A program made the position numbers and the translations under genes. Shown one piece after another: positions 1-7,378 of a stretch of DNA of 64,000 nucleotides (its first letter is position 1; every line of letters begins with the position of its first letter). A model generated the notes under the pieces. The model saw only the letters and a program-made list of their open reading frames with translations. It did no database searches and had not been told where the DNA came from. The DNA comes from Solirubrobacter deserti. GTDB taxonomy: Bacteria; Actinomycetota; Thermoleophilia; Solirubrobacterales; Solirubrobacteraceae. The DNA lies in contig NZ_JAPCID010000001.1 of the NCBI RefSeq assembly GCF_027587175.1, positions 62,001-126,000 of the forward strand. The letters run 5' to 3'.

Positions 1-1593
1 GCCAAGGACGTCAACGGCCGTCCGGGCGAGTGGGTCAACCACTCGGGCTCGCGGCCCGTCAACACCACGCCGCCGCGTGAGGGCGCCGGCGTGCTGGGCG
101 GCCCCTACGCGGGCGGCCAGCAGAACGCGCCGTGGAACCTGACGGCCGCGTTCGACCACGTCCACTACACGCCGGACACCGCCGAGTGCGTCGGTGACCT
201 GGACGCCCCGACCACGTCGGCGACCGTCAACGGCGCGGCGCCGGTGGAGACCTACACGGGCCCGGTGGACGTCGCGCTGTCGGCGACCGACGGCAGCGGC
301 GGCGGCGTCGCCTCGATCGAGTACCGGATGGGTGCGACCGGAGCGTGGACCAAGAAGGACAACACGGGCAGCGCCTCGCCGTTCGTCGTCGAGCTGGACG
401 TGGCCGACGCGGGCGCGCACCGGATCCAGTACCGCGCCACCGACAAGGCGGGCAACGTGGGCGCGATCAAGGAGCTCGCGTTCACGATCGAGGACCAGGA
501 CGTCAACGACGTCTACGCCTCCGACGCCGGAAACAAGACGACGTGGGTGCCGGACGCGATCCGCGTGACCCAGGGCGAGACGGTCACGTGGCACTTCGAC
601 AGCGTCGCCCAGGGCGGCCAGGCCAGCACGCCGCACAACGTCTACGTCGTGCGGCCCGGTGACGACCCGCTCACCAAGGGCTTCCTGGTCAGCGACCTCG
701 TAGTCCCGGCAGGCGGTCCGCCGGCGAGCTACGCGTTCAACCAGCGGGGCACGTGGACGTTCTACTGCAGCTTCCACTCCTACCCGAACGGCTCCGGCGG
801 CTGGACGGGCATGGTCGGCACGGTCGAGGTCTCGGCCGGGCAGGGCGACGAGACGGCGCCGACGACCACCGCCACCGTGACCGGTGACGGGACGCCGGCG
901 GCGACGGTGCGGCTGTCGGCGGACGATGCGGCGAGCGGCGTCGCGCACATCGACTACGCCGTCAACGGCGAGCTGCCGGAGGACGGCAGCGCGGGGCCGG
1001 GCGTGACCCGGCTCACCAACGCCGGGACGACCAACCCGTTCGTGGGCGAGTTCCGACTCACCACGCCCGGCACGTACACGGTCCGCTACCGCGCGACCGA
1101 CCGTGAAGGCAACCGCGAGGCGGTCAAGACCCAGACGGTCACCGTCACCGACACCCCGAGCGGCGAGCCCGTCGAGAAGCCGGTCACCGTCCGGGCGCAG
1201 GTGCCGAAGATGCTCGCGCTGGATCTGGACGCGACGGCCGATCTCGGCTCGTTCCTGCCGGGCACCACCGCCACGTACTCGGCGACCCTGACCGGCAAGG
1301 TGACCTCCTCGGAGGCGGCGTCCGCGCTCACGGTCCACGACCCGAGCCCGAACGCCACCGGCAAGCTGGTCAACGGCTCCTACGCGCTCCCGCAGCCGCT
1401 GCAGCTGCGCGGCGCGGACGGTGCCTTCGCCCCGCTCACGGGTCAGCCGCTGTCGCTGGTGCGGTTCACGACCGCTGTCGGCTCGCGGCCGATCAGCGTC
1501 GACCTGCGGCAGTCGATCGCCGAGACCGACTCCGTGCTGGCCGGCGCCTACAGCAAGACGCTGGTGTTCACGCTGTCGGCCACGACGCCCTGA
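1..1593 (+). CDS. Secreted multidomain protein with cupredoxin-like domain (5' end outside window)
   Basis: The reading frame is already open at base 1, so the true start lies upstream; the GTG at 91 is only an internal codon. Visible domains in order: an Ig-like OmpL47-type repeat (nt 205-492, ending in the motif YRATDKAGN), a plastocyanin/cupredoxin-like domain (nt 500-835), a second OmpL47-type repeat (nt 850-1150, YRATDREGN) and a C-terminal beta domain (nt 1170-1590). The cupredoxin carries a His in HNVYV, then Cys and His in FYCSFH and a Met in GMVGT, the usual type-1 copper ligand set. Most likely an extracellular copper-binding or sugar-degrading protein; the catalytic part, if any, lies outside the window. 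Function unknown. Confidence 0.8.
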   Translation, partial: AKDVNGRPGEWVNHSGSRPVNTTPPREGAGVLGGPYAGGQQNAPWNLTAAFDHVHYTPDTAECVGDLDAPTTSATVNGAAPVETYTGPVDVALSATDGSGGGVASIEYRMGATGAWTKKDNTGSASPFVVELDVADAGAHRIQYRATDKAGNVGAIKELAFTIEDQDVNDVYASDAGNKTTWVPDAIRVTQGETVTWHFDSVAQGGQASTPHNVYVVRPGDDPLTKGFLVSDLVVPAGGPPASYAFNQRGTWTFYCSFHSYPNGSGGWTGMVGTVEVSAGQGDETAPTTTATVTGDGTPAATVRLSADDAASGVAHIDYAVNGELPEDGSAGPGVTRLTNAGTTNPFVGEFRLTTPGTYTVRYRATDREGNREAVKTQTVTVTDTPSGEPVEKPVTVRAQVPKMLALDLDATADLGSFLPGTTATYSATLTGKVTSSEAASALTVHDPSPNATGKLVNGSYALPQPLQLRGADGAFAPLTGQPLSLVRFTTAVGSRPISVDLRQSIAETDSVLAGAYSKTLVFTLSATTP

Positions 1594-1601
1594 CGCGGAC
1601 G

Positions 1602-1632
1602 AGCGCCGGCCCGACCTGCTCGGGCCGGCGCT
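1602..1632 (+). terminator. Strong hairpin terminator after the cupredoxin gene
   Basis: A 13-bp perfect stem (1602-1614 pairing with 1620-1632, AGCGCCGGCCCGA and its complement) with a 5-nt loop lies just after the stop codon at 1591-1593. There is no U-tract, as is common for terminators in high-GC Actinomycetota. It separates the first gene from the following coiled-coil gene. Confidence 0.7.
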
Positions 1633-1716
1633 GCCGCCGCGGTTGCGCGGCGCCGGTTCGCCGGAATAGATTCGCCGGAGCAACTCTGTGCGGGGCACAG
1701 GACGACCGAGGCGGTA

Positions 1717-3093
1717 ATGGGACGCGATGGCATGAGGCGGACGCGGGACCGGCGACGGGAACCGGACGAGTCACCGGAGGAGCCGGGGCCGCGCTCGCAC
1801 GCCGCGACGGTGCTGGCGCTGCAGCGGTCGGCGGGCAATCGCGCGGTTCAGCGCATGCTCGGTGAGCGCGACGTGTCCGCAGCCGGACACGGAACGCTGG
1901 CGCGGATGCCGAAGGGCGGCACGGTCGAGGAGCTCGAGGAAGACGTCGAGGAGGAGATCGACGAGGAGGCCGCCGAGTACCTCTACGACCCCACGCGCAA
2001 CCCGCACACGCTCGGGCAGTACCTGCCGCAGCGGATCCAGGGGCCCGAGAGCACGGCCAAGCACGAAGCCGAGGCCAAGGCCCGCGCGGAGGCGGAGACC
2101 AAGGCCAAGGACGCCGAGGAGCGCAAGGCCAAGCTCGAGGAGGAGGCGAAGGCGGCGCAGGAGCTCAAGGCCAAGGAGGAGGCCGACCGCAAGGCCAGGG
2201 AGCAAGCGGCCCTGCAGGCCAAGCTGGAGGCCGAGGCGCTGGCCAAGGCGGCCGCGGAGGCCAAGGCCCGTGAGGAGGCGGAGCGCAAGGACAAGGAGGA
2301 AGCCGAGCGCAAGGCCAAGGAGACCGCGGACGCCGAGGCGAAGGCCAAGCTGGAGGCCGAGGCCAGGGCCAAGGCGCAAGCCGAGGCCAAGGCGAAGGCC
2401 GAAGCGGCGGCGAAGGCCAAGGCGGAAGCGCAGGCGAAGGCCAAGTCGGAGGCCGAGGCGAAGGCCGTCGCGGAGCTGGAGGCGAAGAAGACGGCGATCC
2501 GCGACAAGCTCCGCGCGCAACTGCAGGAGCTCGTCAAGGGCGCGCTCGTCGATCAGTGGGCCAAGCTGACGCCGGTCCAGCAGGAGGACCTCGTCCAGTT
2601 CGTCCTCAACCACCGGCAGCCGTCGATGGCCTACGTCGAGGCCAAGAACCGGGCGACGCCGCTGATCCGGGCGGTCGTCAGACAGGAGCAGGAGATGCTG
2701 CTCCGGGACGACAAGACCCTGCTCAAGGAAGCCGTGGCCGGAATGGGCCTCAGCGCCGAGATCCAGGAGATCTTCAACAAGGCCATCGATCTGCACCGCA
2801 AGAGCGACGACTCCTACGGACAGATGATCGACAAGGGCTTCTCCGTCCCGACGATCGTCCAGGCCTGCCGTCAGTGGGGGCTGATCGGTCGCCGCCGCGT
2901 GCGCGGCGACACCGTCGACAACCAGCTCAAGATCATGAGCAACCTGCACTCACCCGGCTATCAGCACGACACGATCGAGTTCAAGCAGCGGGGCACGCAC
3001 GACGAGCGCACCCGGAACCTGATCGCGATGGTCGACGGCGTGAAGTCCAACGTGCACCTGCACCCGACGGGCGAGTGGCGCCGCAAGCGCTGA
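1717..3093 (+). CDS. Coiled-coil protein with eCIS-type N-terminal motif; possible injection-system cargo
   Basis: The protein has 458 residues. Residues about 30-46 contain the motif VLALQRSAGNRAVQRML, which matches the LQR-x-AGN-xAV-xR(ML) pattern found at the N-terminus of many DUF4157-type and toxin proteins associated with extracellular contractile injection systems. Residues about 108-265 are a long Ala/Lys/Glu helix like the TolA stalk, with no Pro or Gly. The C-terminal about 190 residues form a separate, mostly polar domain ending in HLHPTGEWRRKR that I do not recognise. No signal peptide is visible. The ATG at 1717 has GAGGCGG just upstream. No sheath, tube or baseplate genes are in the window. 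The role as cargo is inference from the motif alone. Confidence 0.75.
   Translation: MGRDGMRRTRDRRREPDESPEEPGPRSHAATVLALQRSAGNRAVQRMLGERDVSAAGHGTLARMPKGGTVEELEEDVEEEIDEEAAEYLYDPTRNPHTLGQYLPQRIQGPESTAKHEAEAKARAEAETKAKDAEERKAKLEEEAKAAQELKAKEEADRKAREQAALQAKLEAEALAKAAAEAKAREEAERKDKEEAERKAKETADAEAKAKLEAEARAKAQAEAKAKAEAAAKAKAEAQAKAKSEAEAKAVAELEAKKTAIRDKLRAQLQELVKGALVDQWAKLTPVQQEDLVQFVLNHRQPSMAYVEAKNRATPLIRAVVRQEQEMLLRDDKTLLKEAVAGMGLSAEIQEIFNKAIDLHRKSDDSYGQMIDKGFSVPTIVQACRQWGLIGRRRVRGDTVDNQLKIMSNLHSPGYQHDTIEFKQRGTHDERTRNLIAMVDGVKSNVHLHPTGEWRRKR
2050..2490 (+). repeat. Ala/Lys/Glu-coding imperfect tandem repeat
   Basis: Degenerate repeats built on GAGGCCAAGGCC-like units code for the EAKAKAEA-type helix of the coiled-coil protein. 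The repeat has no separate function that I can see, but it invites length variation by slippage. Confidence 0.7.
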
Positions 3094-3108
3094 CGCGTCG
3101 GGGCGCGC

Positions 3109-3975
3109 CTAGCGGCGGAGCGTGACCGTCTGCGCGGTGGCCTTGCTGCCGGCCACGGTGACGTGCAGGGTGAGCGACAGCTTCTTCAGCCGGCGCAGAG
3201 CGGACTTCGCCTGGGCGTTGAGCGGGATCGACACGGTCACGCGCGCGCCCGCGTTCACGGTGCGGGTGACGCGGCCGACGCGCAGGCGCTTGGCCTTGCC
3301 CTTGGCGCGCAGGTCGGTGCGCCTGGCCTGCGCCTCGACCGTGACGGTGGTGCGTTCGGAGCCGCCCGTGAGGACGATCCGCAACGACTTGCGCTGGCTC
3401 TTGGTCGCGCTCCACCGCAGGCCCGACTTGCCGGCCACGATCATCGTGGAGTCGGACCCGCCACCGCCGTTGGTGGTGTCGGTGCCGGGTCCGCCGGGGA
3501 GGCCGGGCACGTAGGTGGCGGTCGGCGTCGGCGTCGGCGTCGGCGTGTTGTCGGGCGGGACGTAGCCGTTCGCGTCGGCGACCCGCACGACGCCGTGGAT
3601 GGTGCCGTTCTCGTCGCTGCCGAAGTGGTAGACGCCGGGCGCCGGGAAGTGGCACTGGACGACCCAGCCGGGACCCTCGGGGTCCGGCGGCACGATCCGG
3701 CCGCGGGTGCCGGTGCCGGCGCCGGCGACCTGCGCACACTCCGGCCCGACCCGCTCGAGGTTTACGTTGTGCTTCGCCGCCCCCTGGGGGTACTCGAAGC
3801 GCACGGTCCCGCCGAGCGCGATCGTGACGTCGTTGCTGTCGGTTCCGACGGCGGTCGCGCGCGTGTCCGTGATGACGAAGCGCGCGCTGGTCGGGTGTTG
3901 GGCGGACGCCGAGGCGACGAGACCGGCACCCAGGGCAACGGCGGTCGCGGCGAGAAGACCGAGACGGTTGAGCAC
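3109..3975 (-). CDS. Secreted cupredoxin-like protein with Solirubrobacterales-type C-terminal domain
   Basis: GTG start at 3975 gives 288 residues with a clear signal peptide (LGLLAATAVALGAGLVASASAQ). Residues about 30-135 look like a plastocyanin fold: His in AAKHNVNL, then Cys, His and a later His in VVQCHFPAPGVYHFGSD. No obvious Met axial ligand follows. A TPTPTPT linker leads to a C-terminal domain (about 180-288) rich in TVTVEAQ and VTVSIPL strands that recurs in secreted proteins of this window. It is probably exported and may bind copper. It converges with the coiled-coil gene (15-bp gap) and lies downstream of the NUDIX gene on the same strand, 42 bp apart. Confidence 0.75.
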   Translation of the reverse strand: MLNRLGLLAATAVALGAGLVASASAQHPTSARFVITDTRATAVGTDSNDVTIALGGTVRFEYPQGAAKHNVNLERVGPECAQVAGAGTGTRGRIVPPDPEGPGWVVQCHFPAPGVYHFGSDENGTIHGVVRVADANGYVPPDNTPTPTPTPTATYVPGLPGGPGTDTTNGGGGSDSTMIVAGKSGLRWSATKSQRKSLRIVLTGGSERTTVTVEAQARRTDLRAKGKAKRLRVGRVTRTVNAGARVTVSIPLNAQAKSALRRLKKLSLTLHVTVAGSKATAQTVTLRR

Positions 3976-4017
3976 ACCGGCGACCCTATGGGGGCGGCGC
4001 CGGCGAGTTTGTGAACG

Positions 4018-4398
4018 TTATGTGAGCGCGGACAGAAGTCCGGCCGTGAGCGGGAACAGCGGCTCGGGCGGGCTCAGCGGGTCGATCCACCGAAATTCGC
4101 CGAACTTGTCCGGCTCGAGCACGCGTGGCTCGGGGTCGGTGACGTCCACCAGCACGCCGGCGACCAGCCAGCCGTGGTCGAGCACGGCGGCGTAGGTGCG
4201 CGCGGCCCCGGCGATGATCCCCGTCTCCTCGGCGAGCTCGCGCCGCGCGCACGCCTCGACCGTCTCGCCCGGATCGAGCTTGCCACCCGGGATCGCGAGG
4301 GGGCGCCCCTGCTCTGCGAGCCGGCGCCCGACGAGGACGTGGCCGTCCGGGCGGCGGACGACGACGCCGACGCCGACCCGTGTCTCAGTGGAAGTCAT
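4018..4398 (-). CDS. NUDIX hydrolase
   Basis: The 126-residue protein contains a complete NUDIX box: GGKLDPGETVEACARREL followed by AEETGI, fitting G-x5-E-x7-REUxEExGU. The family cleaves nucleoside diphosphates linked to another group, with Mg2+ bound by the box glutamates. The short length and N-terminal TRVGVGVVVRRPDGHVLVGRR strand are typical of MutT-like or ADP-ribose-type members; the substrate cannot be told. It is divergent from the PPOX gene with 36 bp between start codons, so the two probably share a promoter region. Confidence 0.9.
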   Translation of the reverse strand: MTSTETRVGVGVVVRRPDGHVLVGRRLAEQGRPLAIPGGKLDPGETVEACARRELAEETGIIAGAARTYAAVLDHGWLVAGVLVDVTDPEPRVLEPDKFGEFRWIDPLSPPEPLFPLTAGLLSALT

Positions 4399-4434
4399 GT
4401 CATCGAGTTTCGCGCGCCGGCCGTAGGGACCGAT

Positions 4435-4824
4435 GTGACGATCCAGTCCTCACCGCGCCAGCTCGCCGACGAGCCCTTCGTCTCCCTGACGACCTTCCGC
4501 CGCTCCGGAGAGGGCGTCTCCACGCCCGTCTGGGTGATCGCCGACCCGGACGGCGACGGCGTGGTCGTCATGACCCCCCACGACAGCGGCAAGGTCAAGC
4601 GTGTGCGGCGCGACCCGCGGGTCACGCTGCGTCCGTGCGGCCGCTTCGGCGGCGTCGACGACGACGCGCCGGTGGTCGAGGGGACGGCCCGCGTCGGCGT
4701 CTACGACCAGCGGCTCGAACAGGCCTTCAAGGACGCCTACGGCGCCGAGTACCGCGTGATCATGGGCGTCGAGCGCCTCACGGGCGGCGGCCGCAAGGAC
4801 CGCGTGGCCCTGCACATCAGCTGA
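4435..4824 (+). CDS. PPOX-class F420-dependent oxidoreductase-like protein
   Basis: Start GTG at 4435 is chosen because AGGGA lies 8 nt upstream and the protein then begins with the usual short strand before SLTTFRRSGEG. The 129 residues match the split-barrel flavin/F420-binding family: TPVWVIADPDGDGVVVMT, then DSGKVKRVRRDPRVTLRPC, which is the cofactor phosphate-binding region of this family. Known members reduce substrates with F420 or FMN; most are uncharacterised. A longer frame continues upstream but overlaps the divergent NUDIX gene and lacks homology. Confidence 0.85.
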   Translation: MTIQSSPRQLADEPFVSLTTFRRSGEGVSTPVWVIADPDGDGVVVMTPHDSGKVKRVRRDPRVTLRPCGRFGGVDDDAPVVEGTARVGVYDQRLEQAFKDAYGAEYRVIMGVERLTGGGRKDRVALHIS

Positions 4825-4936
4825 GCTCGGCGCGCAACTCGGAGAAGCACGCGCGCATGTGCTCCGGGAGCGGGACGGCCGGGTCGCTCAGCCAGCGGTC
4901 GACCGCTTCGGCGTAGCACGCGATGCCCAAGCGGCC
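4817..4936 (-). pseudogene. C-terminal remnant of a TetR-type regulator
   Basis: About 39 codons on the minus strand (ending ACFSELRAELS) look like the last helices of a TetR-family ligand-binding domain, with a RWLSDPAVPLPEH segment typical of that region. No helix-turn-helix is present; upstream of about 4936 the frame becomes antisense to the SDR remnant. With the plus-strand SDR tail starting at about 4922, this suggests that one deletion removed both N-termini and the shared promoter of a divergent regulator/enzyme pair. The family call on so short a piece is tentative. Confidence 0.45.
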
Positions 4937-5431
4937 CAGCGCACCGGGCTCCCCGCGCCGCCGGAGGGCAGCGTGGCCGCGATGGCGCGCGGGGAGAGTC
5001 ACGTCACCGGCTCCGGCGCGGGTCGCACCCGGTACGCGGGCTCCAAGCTGCTCGTGACCGCGCTGACGCTCGCGTTGGCGCGAACGCGGCCGGACTCGAA
5101 CGTCTGCGCGATCGACCCGGGGCTGATGCCGGCGAGCGGCCTCGCACGCGAGTACCCCGCCGCCGCTCGGCGGATCTCGGGCCTGCTGACGCCGCTGATC
5201 ACGCGACTGCCGTTCGCCTCCACGCCGGAACGCTCAGGCTCGGTGCTCGCGCGGCTCCTACTCGAGGCCGAGGCGCCGTCGGGCACGGTGCTCGACCATC
5301 GCGGGCGCCCGGCGCGCTTGTCCGGACGCGCGCGGGACCGCGAGTTCGAGGACGAGGTCATCAACGAGTTGAGCCGCCTCGTGGGCGGCTCGTCACTCCT
5401 CGGTGTCGGCACGACCGCAGCGGAGCTGTAG
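4922..5431 (+). pseudogene. 5'-truncated short-chain dehydrogenase (SDR)
   Basis: The frame from about 4922 matches the C-terminal two thirds of retinol-dehydrogenase-like SDRs: AQRTGLPAP, then the catalytic Tyr-x3-Lys as YAGSK, then CAIDPGLMPASGLAREYP. The N-terminal Rossmann strand with TGxxxGxG and the NNAG motif are absent, as is the catalytic Ser strand, so NAD(P)H binding is lost. The reading frame upstream is unrelated. The fragment is otherwise free of stop codons, so the deletion may be recent. It abuts the TetR remnant head to head. Confidence 0.7.
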
Positions 5432-5511
5432 CGAGTTGGCGCGTTGCCACTCTCAGACAACGCTGAGGCTTCTCATACACAAACCTGACGGTCGGTGAGG
5501 AGGCTGGGTGC

Positions 5512-5817
5512 ATGTCGACCATCGCCCTTCGCCCGCCCACCCAGCTCGCCGGCCGTCTGTACGCCGCGAACGCCTCCCCGGGGGGCGCCTGGACGCTGCA
5601 CGTCCTCAGCGACGCCGGCAGCGAGATCCTGCTCACCGCCGCCACCGAACGTGAACTGGCCGAGGCGATGCTCCGCGACGCCTTCCCGGGCCACCTCGTC
5701 CGCCCCGACCTCATCGACGCCCTCGTCGCCGAGTGGGACCCGCCGGACGGCGGCTTCGTCCTCCCCGCCGACCTGATCGCCGGCTGGTCGCTCCGCTGGG
5801 CCCTCGACCGAACCTAA
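5512..5817 (+). CDS. Small hypothetical protein
   Basis: This is a 101-residue soluble protein starting at an ATG preceded by GGTGAGGAGG, a good ribosome binding site 8-10 nt upstream. It begins MSTIALRPPTQLAGRLYAAN and has no signal peptide, membrane helix or motif I recognise. The 80-bp region upstream holds a TTGCCA-like hexamer but no convincing promoter. Codon use is like its neighbours. Function unknown. Confidence 0.65.
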   Translation: MSTIALRPPTQLAGRLYAANASPGGAWTLHVLSDAGSEILLTAATERELAEAMLRDAFPGHLVRPDLIDALVAEWDPPDGGFVLPADLIAGWSLRWALDRT

Positions 5818-5818
5818 A

Positions 5819-5917
5819 CCAACATTAACGGGTCTGACCCCTTTAGCTTCGACGTCGCAGTGGATAGGCGGTTTTGCAGGCGTTTCCACCTAAAGGGGTC
5901 TGACCCCTTTATGTTGG
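5819..5917 (+). repeat. REP-doublet-like inverted repeat
   Basis: Two 28-nt arms (5819-5846 and 5890-5917) are imperfect inverted copies of each other. Each arm is itself a near-palindrome built on GGGGTCTGACCCC flanked by AAA/TTT. The 43-bp spacer is unrelated. The element fills the gap between two plus-strand genes exactly. This arrangement is like REP doublets (REPINs) mobilised by RAYT transposases; no such transposase is in the window. It could also act as a transcript-end hairpin for the upstream gene. Confidence 0.7.
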
Positions 5918-5921
5918 GCGG

Positions 5922-6866
5922 GTGCTGGAGACGTTGAGGACGTGGGCGGTGCAGGACTCGCCGCCCGGGGCGGCGATCACGGCGCTCGTGGCCCGTGGGG
6001 ACGTGGAGGTCGGCGCGCTCGACCGGGCGATCTACGAGGAGCGGACGGTGGTCGCGCTCTACAACGCGCGGTCGGCGACGGCGGTCGTGCCCGCGGACGA
6101 GGTGGCCGCGTACGCGACCGCGCAGCTGCCCGCCGACGAATCCGAGTACAGCCAGCTCGTCAGGAACGCGGTCGGCGAGCAGCAAGGCGGCGTCGAGCTC
6201 GCGACGGAGGCGATCAGCGACGCCCTCGACGGGCGCGCGCTGAGCCGAGACGACCTGCACGAGCAGCTGCGGCAGCGGCTGCCCGGGGCGCTGCTGCCGT
6301 GGTGCGAGGGCTGCCAGAGCCACCACGCGCGGCGCGGGCTGCTGATCATGGCCGGGTTGCGCGGGAAGCTGTGCATCTCTGGCCGAGTCGGGCGCCAACC
6401 GGAGTTCGCCCGCACGGACCAGCTGATCAGGTGGAACGCGCCCGCGGACGCGGGCGCTGAGCTCGTCGAGCGCTACCGCAACCTCTACGGCGACTCCAGC
6501 GCCGCTGACTTCGCGGAGTGGTCCGGGCTCGCCCGCCCGCACGCCAAGCGCCTGTGGGAGTCGACGGACGCGAAGGGCGGCGGCGAGCGCCTCGACGGGG
6601 TCCGCCTGCTCGGCCCCGGCGACCCGCAGCTGCAGCGCCGCGACCGCGAGGCGTTCGTGCCCGATCCGGCCTGGCGCAAGCAGGTCTGGAAGGCGATCGG
6701 CGGAGCGGGCGTGATCACGCAGGACGGTGCGGTCGTCGGGCTCTGGCGGGCGCGCAAGAAGGGCAAGACGCTCGAGCTCACGGTCGAAGGCGACGCGCCC
6801 GACGTGCGTGAGCCGGCCGAGCGCCTGGCGCCCCACCGCGGGTGCACGGCGGTGAAGCTGCGCTAG
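5922..6866 (+). CDS. Winged-helix AlkZ-family (DUF1006-like) DNA-binding protein
   Basis: GTG start at 5922 gives 314 residues. The central and C-terminal parts (EFARTDQLIRWNAP, YGDSSAADFAEWSGL and the final VVGLWRARKKGKTLELTV) are characteristic of the HTH_42/AlkZ family, whose studied members are DNA glycosylases that unhook interstrand crosslinks or excise bulky alkylated bases. The family catalytic motif sits near the N-terminus as QxQ or QxD; here the only candidate is Q11-D12 in AVQDSPPG, so catalytic competence is uncertain. At 314 residues it is shorter than the usual 350-400. The next gene overlaps its stop by one base. Confidence 0.75.
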   Translation: MLETLRTWAVQDSPPGAAITALVARGDVEVGALDRAIYEERTVVALYNARSATAVVPADEVAAYATAQLPADESEYSQLVRNAVGEQQGGVELATEAISDALDGRALSRDDLHEQLRQRLPGALLPWCEGCQSHHARRGLLIMAGLRGKLCISGRVGRQPEFARTDQLIRWNAPADAGAELVERYRNLYGDSSAADFAEWSGLARPHAKRLWESTDAKGGGERLDGVRLLGPGDPQLQRRDREAFVPDPAWRKQVWKAIGGAGVITQDGAVVGLWRARKKGKTLELTVEGDAPDVREPAERLAPHRGCTAVKLR

Positions 6867-7378
6867 TGCGCCGCGTCGCGCTCATCGCGTCGGCGTCCGG
6901 CAACGGCAAGACGACGCTCGGGCGCGCGCTGGCGGCGCGCCTCGACGTGCCGTTCGTCGAGCTCGACGCGATCGTGCACGGCCCGAACTGGACCGAGATC
7001 TCCGACGACGGCCTGCGCGCCGCGCTGGAGCCGATCCTCCCGCGGCCCGGCTGGGTGATCGACGGCGCCTACGAGCACAAGATCGGTGACCTGGTGGTCA
7101 GCGCCGCCGACACGATCGTGTGGCTGGACCTGCCGCTGCGCGTGTGGCTGCCGCGCCTGCTCCGGCGCACCTACCGTCGGATCGCCCACGAAGAGCCGAT
7201 CTTCAACGACAACCGCGAGTCCTGGCGCACCGCGCTCGCCGGCCGCGACGCGCTGGTCCCGTACGCGCTCCGCAGCCACTTCGCACGCCGCCGCGAGTGG
7301 CCGCGACGCTACGCGGGACTCAACGTCGTGCGGCTGCGCACCCCGGACGAGGTCGACGCCTGGTTGTCGTCGGTCTGA
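6866..7378 (+). CDS. P-loop adenylate-kinase-like NTPase
   Basis: Start GTG at 6866 overlaps the previous stop (TAGTG), suggesting translational coupling. The 170-residue protein opens RRVALIASASGNGKTTLGR, a Walker A loop of the shikimate/adenylate-kinase superfamily, followed by LDVPFVELDAIVHGPNW, the second strand of FlaR/topology-modulation-like kinases. A lid region RRTYRR and the end NVVRLRTPDEVDAWL fit this group. Substrate unknown; likely a small-molecule or nucleotide kinase. Its last 70 bp overlap the convergent amidohydrolase gene. Confidence 0.8.
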   Translation: MRRVALIASASGNGKTTLGRALAARLDVPFVELDAIVHGPNWTEISDDGLRAALEPILPRPGWVIDGAYEHKIGDLVVSAADTIVWLDLPLRVWLPRLLRRTYRRIAHEEPIFNDNRESWRTALAGRDALVPYALRSHFARRREWPRRYAGLNVVRLRTPDEVDAWLSSV

